Position numbers and translations under genes: made by a program. Shown here one piece after another: positions 33,094 through 64,000 of a stretch of 64,000 bases of DNA. The notes under the pieces were generated by a model. That model did no database searches and was not told where the DNA came from. It saw only the letters and a list, made by a program, of their open reading frames with translations. How positions within the stretch are numbered: position 1 is the first letter of the stretch; each line of letters opens with the position of its first letter. This DNA comes from Amorphochlora amoebiformis. Lineage: Eukaryota; Cercozoa; Chlorarachniophyceae. Where the stretch lies: the NCBI GenBank assembly GCA_054601695.1, contig BAAHQB010000083.1:558001-622000 (forward strand), given 5' to 3'.

Positions 33094-33495
33094 AAATATA
33101 CGTATTTATATTCACATATATACATATCTATGTGTATATATATATGTAAATATATATATATATACATATATATATATACATAAACACATATACATATCAA
33201 CATACATTTATATACATATATATATATATGTATATATTACATACATATGTATGTGTATATATGTGTGTATATATGTTTATGTATTTATGTATTTATGGAT
33301 GTATGTACTGAGAATATCTATACATTTCAGTGTATATGTGTGTGTACCTAGTATATAAACATATATTTACATATATACACATATGTACGTATATTTACAC
33401 TTATACTACATGTACATATATATATATATATATATGTATATGTATATATATATAATATATAATATATATATATATAGTATATACACACGCACACA

Positions 33496-33568
<73 letters not shown>

Positions 33569-34436
33569 TGCAGATAATAGTAATGCCCAACAAAAAGGAA
33601 GATCCAACCAGTTATTACGACGCAAAAGTAACCCTAACCCTAACCCTAACCCTAACCCTAACCCTAACCCTAACCCTAACCCTAACCCTAACCCTAACCC
33701 TAACCCTAACCCGAGTCAATGGTCCTATGACTAAGACATGCTGCATAATCTGATCCTAACCCTAACCCTAACCACCTAACCTAACCCTAAACTAACCCTA
33801 ACCCCAACCCTAACCCTAGCCCTAGCCCTGGTTTTAACCTAGATGTACACTTACCTTAACCCAACCTTAACCCTAACCCTAACCCTAACGCTAGCCCTCA
33901 TGTCAATCTAAACCTAACTCTAACCCTAACCCTAACTCTAACCCTAACCCTAACTCTAACCCTGACCCTAACCCTAACCCTAACCCTAACCCTAACCGAG
34001 TCAATGGTGCTCGGACTAAGACATGCTGAATAATCTGATCCTAAGCCTAACCCTAAGCCTAACCCTAACCCTAACCCTAACCCTAACCCTAACCCTAACC
34101 CTAACCTTAGCCTTAACCTTAACCCTAACCTTAGTCTAACCCTAACTAACCCTTATCCTCACCCTAACCTTCACTCTAACAAACCCTAACCCTAACCTGA
34201 ATTCTAACCCTAACCCTAACCCGACACCTGACCCTAACCCGACACCTGACCCTAACCCGACACCTAACCCTAACCCGACACCTAACCCTAACCCGACACC
34301 TAACCCTAACCTTAACCCTAACCCTAACCCTAACCCTCACGGTCACAGGCAGTAGGGTACTCGAAATCGGGTTATCTTTTAGTTAAGTTGCCTGATGGGA
34401 ACATTAAGGTATATATATATATTAAGATATATATAC

Positions 34437-34481
<45 letters not shown>

Positions 34482-34864
34482 ATTTGCATTAAGGTATATA
34501 TTAATATTAAGGAATATACATAAAATATATACTAGGTATAATATATATATTCAGGATTACATTGATATTGTAGTGTTTGCATATCCATATATATCACATA
34601 TATATCCATGTATATTTTTAATATACATATTATACACATATACACATACATATTTATAAGTATATATATATATATATACACATATGTATGTATACATGCA
34701 TGAGATATAATGTATCCACACAGAATACATATATGGGTGTAAGTATATACATACATACATATATTTATATATACACACACACATAAGAGTTTTCAAATAT
34801 TATCAACACATTTGTAAAATATACAATTCATAAGTATACATATATGTATACATACATACACACG

Positions 34865-34900
<36 letters not shown>

Positions 34901-35075
34901 TATATATGTGGGTAACTGTGCAGGCATTATGTAAAAATATACATTTTATAAATATAATGTATATTCACACATATACATATATACAAATATATAACATATA
35001 TATAATATACATATATATATAAACTGTGCGGACATTATGTACATTGCTGTAAATATACAATTTATAAGTATATAG

Positions 35076-35110
<35 letters not shown>

Positions 35111-35119
35111 ATATATATG

Positions 35120-35150
<31 letters not shown>

Positions 35151-35462
35151 GTATATATGTATATATATATATAAATTATGCAGACGCTAAGCGCGGAAGA
35201 GGTGAGCATTCGACCGGGTGGCTACTACGAAACTCGAAAAAAGTCAAATATCATATTTTTAATATGCAAATATCCACATATTAATATATGTATATGTATA
35301 TTCCTATATTGAAATATATATTTTTAGTATATGTATCTATTTTTTAATATATATATATATATATATATTGATATATGCATGTAGATGTACACAGATATTC
35401 ACATTTAGACATATCAATATAAGTACACATAATGCGTGCGAGTGACACATGTACAATTATAC

Positions 35463-35517
<55 letters not shown>

Positions 35518-35576
35518 ATGTACATACATGTATATACACACATATGTATGTATGTGTGTGAAATGTAACATTATAC

Positions 35577-35614
<38 letters not shown>

Positions 35615-35759
35615 GTACATACATGTATATACACACATATGTATGTATGTGTGTGCAATGTAACATTATACATAAATACATACATAGTATCCATGTGTTT
35701 GTGTATTCAGATACGAGGAGGTCTCAGACACAAAGAAAAGTCTAAAGGGGAGCTCGTGA
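28123..35759 (+). CDS. biotin-protein ligase (holocarboxylase synthetase)
   Basis: The enzyme makes biotinyl-AMP and attaches biotin to carboxylases. Join 28123-28184, 28229-28292, 28852-28900, 29082-29130, 29270-29362, 29837-29929, 30792-30841, 31832-31866, 32052-32123, 32200-32270, 33019-33052, 33574-33627, 34349-34408, 35184-35242, 35711-35759. These give 894 nt and 297 aa, all in phase. Family motifs in order are [26 protein letters not shown], the nucleotide loop TKGRGRN (57-63), [17 protein letters not shown] (115-122), the catalytic-lysine segment RKFAGILL (Lys126) and GIGVNINQ. The C-terminal part is a small beta-domain ([23 protein letters not shown]). Exon 1 rests on phase and a 44-nt intron with GT-AG ends; translation could instead begin at ATG 28263. 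The last exon is the only one found that keeps phase and reaches a stop, but reading through after 35242 would also end soon. Confidence 0.92.
28657..28683 (+). repeat. upstream 5' echo of biotin ligase exon 3
   Basis: GAAAATGAATGACATCCCTC followed by ACGGAAG matches the exon start GAAAACATCCCTCACGGAAG apart from a short insertion. It then runs into ATAATATT with no donor. The intact exon starts at 28852. Confidence 0.8.
29930..30115. repeat. TTAGGG array with one 44-bp element
   Basis: Intron 6 of the biotin ligase gene opens directly with GTTAGTGTTAGGG repeats. An element copy (GATCAGATTATTTAGCATGT…CATTGACTC) sits at about 29988-30031. Confidence 0.85.
30444..30790 (+). repeat. three upstream 5' echoes of biotin ligase exon 7
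   Basis: Each copy begins ATAG|GAATT(C/T)AAAA at 30444, 30564 and 30664, like the exon at 30792 (ATAG|GAATTCAAAACTCGAG). Each then continues with the same intronic phrase (TACTGTACATCTACATTTGT…TTACACATGTATATAT). The tandem unit is 100-128 bp and carries only the first 10-15 nt of the exon. Confidence 0.8.
31868..32051. repeat. CCCTAA intron with a 44-bp element
   Basis: Intron 8 of the biotin ligase gene is CCCTAA repeat from donor to acceptor, interrupted only by an element copy at 31980-32023. The acceptor CCCTATCCCAG is itself a variant of the repeat. Confidence 0.88.
33628..34348. repeat. 720-bp telomeric intron with two 44-bp elements
   Basis: Intron 12 of the biotin ligase gene begins GTAACCCTAACCC and is CCCTAA-derived throughout. 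Element copies lie at 33711-33754 and 33996-34039. At about 34216-34311 a 17-bp unit (CTAACCCGACACCTGAC) is repeated five or six times. Confidence 0.88.
34800..35183 (+). repeat. tandem copies of intron sequence ahead of biotin ligase exon 14
   Basis: A unit of about 110 bp containing TGTAAAATATACAATTCATA and, ahead of it, ACTGTGCAGGCATTATG occurs two to three times (about 34811, 34914, 35021). The acceptor-side words resemble the exon 14 junction AATTATGCAG|ACGCTAAG, so these may be very short 5' echoes. Confidence 0.55.
35530..35675. repeat. two tandem copies of an 80-bp unit in biotin ligase intron 14
   Basis: The phrase AATGTACATACATGTATATA…GTATGTATGTGTGTGAAATGTAACATTATACATAATA occurs twice (from 35517 and 35611), separated by (TA)n. 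Confidence 0.8.
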
Positions 35760-36128
35760 CAAGCCTGGGACACACTCGCCTCTGACACTTTCCAAGAGAC
35801 TTCACTCAATTGGAAGATTTCTTATAAATTAGTAAGTAGAAGCCCATGATCTAGACTCTATATGATGCATAAAACTTTTATGAACTACATGAAGTTGAGT
35901 TGTCTATATCTGATGAGCCTAAATTATGACTTTATTTACTGGTTTTAGCTAGTTTCAGCAAGATAATATATTTATATATATATATATATATTATATATAT
36001 GTATATATATACTAGATATAAAGCTATAGCAGCCGCCGTAATTTACCTGTTCGATATTGGTAGTTCAACTCATATCAGATTCTAGCGTATGATCGATAGC
36101 AACTTCAATTTATATCAAGTTAATACTA
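35760..36128. other. short intergenic spacer between convergent genes
   Basis: The 369 bp between the biotin ligase stop and the dioxygenase stop (read from the other strand) are mostly unique, with one (TA)n tract at 35968-36012. It must hold both 3' untranslated ends. I see no clear AATAAA pair. Confidence 0.55.
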
Positions 36129-44840
<8,712 letters not shown>

Positions 44841-45031
44841 CTAAGAGATATATGTGGATATGTGTATGTGTATACTCATATGTATCTGTGTTCTGATAAT
44901 TATTATTATTTTTTTTAAATTTGTCTTTATCGGTGTGTGTTGTGTAAACACTGTATTGGATGATAGGGTTGTAAGAATTACTGGGGTATAGCTTGAGACT
45001 TGAAAATTTATGTATATATGTATTTATGTAG

Positions 45032-45070
<39 letters not shown>

Positions 45071-45127
45071 AATCACTATATGTATGTGTGTATTCTTGTA
45101 TAGTTATGTGCATGTTAGGAATATCTG

Positions 45128-45158
<31 letters not shown>

Positions 45159-45385
45159 TATATATACATATATATCTCTATATATATTCATATATAATAT
45201 TCATATATCATATATATTATGTATAATTTACCTTCTATGCAATTATGTATTATTTTTTTTATATATATACACATATATATATTATATATTCATAAATATA
45301 TATATATATATGTATATATATATGTATGTATTATATATTAGTGTATTTATATACAACTGTGTACAATGTATATGAATTTATATGT

Positions 45386-45424
<39 letters not shown>

Positions 45425-45660
45425 ATACATGTAAATACACATTTATAAGTATTACAGAAATATGTAAATATATATATTTAAATCCTTTACATATGTATAA
45501 ATATATATATATATATATATATTTATGTGTACATATATATATATATATATATACATATATATATTATATACCTAAATATAAACATTACATGTTTAAAATA
45601 CACACACATATGTATATGTATGTATGTATATATGTATACATACCTACATATATCTATATA

Positions 45661-45691
<31 letters not shown>

Positions 45692-45697
45692 CATACC

Positions 45698-45733
<36 letters not shown>

Positions 45734-45863
45734 ATCTGACTTATTTTCTCCCTTTGAATTGCTCCCTTCTCGTCGGGAGGGATGATAAGACTATATATAT
45801 GATATATATATGTATATATGTGTATATATATGCATAATATGTATAATATGTATAATGTGTATA

Positions 45864-45910
<47 letters not shown>

Positions 45911-45960
45911 CAATTTGAGTGAGAGGAGAGCGTGGCAAGAGAGTAAATGACTCATGAGAG

Positions 45961-46039
<79 letters not shown>

Positions 46040-46147
46040 GAGAGAGAAGTAGAGAGAGAGAAAGAAAGAGAGAGAGAGAGTTTGAGGTAGAGAGAGAAGC
46101 TAGCGAGAGATATGAAAAGGGAGTTTTGAAGTGGAATATAATATATC

Positions 46148-46238
<91 letters not shown>

Positions 46239-46479
46239 TAAATCGTGAGAGAGAAGATAGATCCAGAGAGTGACTCTGAAAGAGACAGAGATAGAGAGAC
46301 GAGATCGGAGAGAGATCCAGAGATCCCAGAGAGAGGCCGAGATCCGAGAGACAGCCAGAGATCCGAGAGAGAGCCAGAGATCGGAAAGAGATCCCGAGAT
46401 CGGAGAGAGAGCCAGAGATCGAGATCGAGATATAGATATCGACGGATATCGAGAGATAGATATCAAGAGAGGGTCTCAC
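44841..46479. other. between dioxygenase exon at 44840 and the last firm ankyrin exon
   Basis: The stretch should hold the missing 5' exon(s) of the dioxygenase and the 3' end of the ankyrin gene. It contains (TA)n, a unique AT-rich block at 44890-45010, (GA)n tracts at 46006-46080 and 46201-46450, and islands at 45735-45790, 45905-45960 and 46095-46140. On the minus strand the island ending at 45790 follows a TATAG acceptor and is open in the ankyrin phase (DLIIPPDEKGAIQREKI), so it is a candidate last exon. Confidence 0.45.
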
Positions 46480-62488
<16,009 letters not shown>

Positions 62489-62493
62489 GTAGG

Positions 62494-62525
<32 letters not shown>

Positions 62526-62614
62526 ATATATATGTGTGTATATATGTATATATATATATATAGTATTACATGGCACATATAATATATATATACGTATTGT
62601 ATAGTGTAAGAGTA

Positions 62615-62645
<31 letters not shown>

Positions 62646-62839
62646 TTATACTTCTGTAGGTATACACACACAGACATAAACATATAATTGTATATATATA
62701 TATATATATATGTTTGTACATATGTGTATATGGTATGTTCTCCGTCAGCCTCCAACACAATATGTATATATATATATATATATTACATAAACATAATATA
62801 TATATATATACGTATATATATATATATTACATAAACATA

Positions 62840-62923
<84 letters not shown>

Positions 62924-62925
<2 letters not shown>

Positions 62926-63106
62926 GCGTATAAGACACCCCACACATTGACTCTCAAGACATCCCACGTCTTGACTGTCAAGACACCCATACGCCCAATG
63001 CCAGAACAGTTCACATACTCACTGAAAAGGCATCCCACGTCTTGACTGTATGGGTGTCTTGACGGTCAAGATGTGGGGTGTTTTGACGGTTAAGACGTGG
63101 GGTGTG
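62924..63106. repeat. cluster of hairpin-forming units in an SGT1-like intron
   Basis: The segment 62924-62996 begins GGGCGTAT and ends ATACGCCC and is nearly self-complementary through repeated words CAAGACACCC, CACGTCTTGA and TGACTGTCAA. A second block at 63031-63106 repeats the same words in both orientations (CATCCCACGTCTTGACTGTA…GACGGTTAAGACGTGGGGTG). The unit is about 23 bp. No coding frame is evident. Confidence 0.85.
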
Positions 63107-63222
63107 ACTATATTATGTGTATGTATGTATGTATATATTATAATATATATATATATATATATACATACACATATATGTATATATATGTAATATACATATG
63201 TATAATATATATATATATATAA

Positions 63223-63302
<80 letters not shown>

Positions 63303-63320
63303 GTAATATACACACACACG

Positions 63321-63388
<68 letters not shown>

Positions 63389-63471
63389 TATATATATGTA
63401 TACATATATATAGATATATATGTATGTATATTATATATACATATGTATTGGATTTATGTATATACATCCTA

Positions 63472-63515
<44 letters not shown>

Positions 63516-63674
63516 GTATGTATACATACATGTATATATACATACACCATAAATATATATATATGTATGTATATTATATATACATATGTATTGGATTTAT
63601 GTATATACATCCTATGATATATATATATATATATACACATATGTATGTATACATATATGTATATATACATACAC

Positions 63675-63727
<53 letters not shown>

Positions 63728-63736
63728 TATATAGAA

Positions 63737-63962
<226 letters not shown>

Positions 63963-64000
63963 ATATAGACATATATATATATACATATATATATATATAT

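Overview
The window is nuclear DNA of an intron-dense eukaryote. Glucokinase is of the bacterial GlcK type, so a protist or alga is more likely than an animal or fungus, but I cannot name the lineage. More than 90% of the 64 kb is simple sequence: (TA)n microsatellites, (CT)n/(GA)n tracts, and interstitial telomeric arrays of TTAGGG/CCCTAA. Long open frames such as [24 protein letters not shown] and NPNPNP are translations of these repeats. The genes are tiny exons of 19-93 nt stranded in the repeats. I found them by taking the non-repetitive islands that sit between AG and GT (or GC) and joining them in phase. Every internal junction given below keeps the reading frame.

Six genes result. (1) Glucokinase, + strand, 1070-19956, 23 exons, 404 aa, complete from the chosen ATG. 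(2) A membrane-anchored RING E3 ligase of the RNF5/RNF185/RMA type, - strand, 27635-21917, 7 exons, 169 aa, complete. (3) Biotin-protein ligase, + strand, 28123-35759, 15 exons, about 297 aa, with first and last exons less certain. (4) A prolyl-4-hydroxylase-like 2OG-Fe(II) dioxygenase, - strand, 44840-36129, 11 exons, N-terminus not found. (5) An ankyrin-repeat protein, - strand, about 50448-46480, 8 exons, both ends open. (6) An SGT1-like TPR-CS co-chaperone, + strand, from 52380, 15 exons, running off the right edge. Genes 1 and 2, and 3 and 4, converge. Genes 2 and 3, and 5 and 6, diverge from GC-richer unique spacers that probably hold promoters. No shared pathway is evident.

Three unusual layers lie on top of this. 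First, many exons are surrounded by 'echoes': partial copies upstream keep only the 5' part of the exon with its acceptor, and partial copies downstream keep only the 3' part with its donor. This holds at about a dozen exons in five genes. Second, telomeric repeats serve as intron sequence; one 58-nt intron is G(TAACCC)9TAG and nothing else. Third, an element of about 44 bp is found about twenty times, always joined to telomeric repeat in the same orientation. The sequence also shows inverted exon copies, a large intronic inverted repeat around two exons of the dioxygenase gene, three GC-AG introns and several minisatellites.
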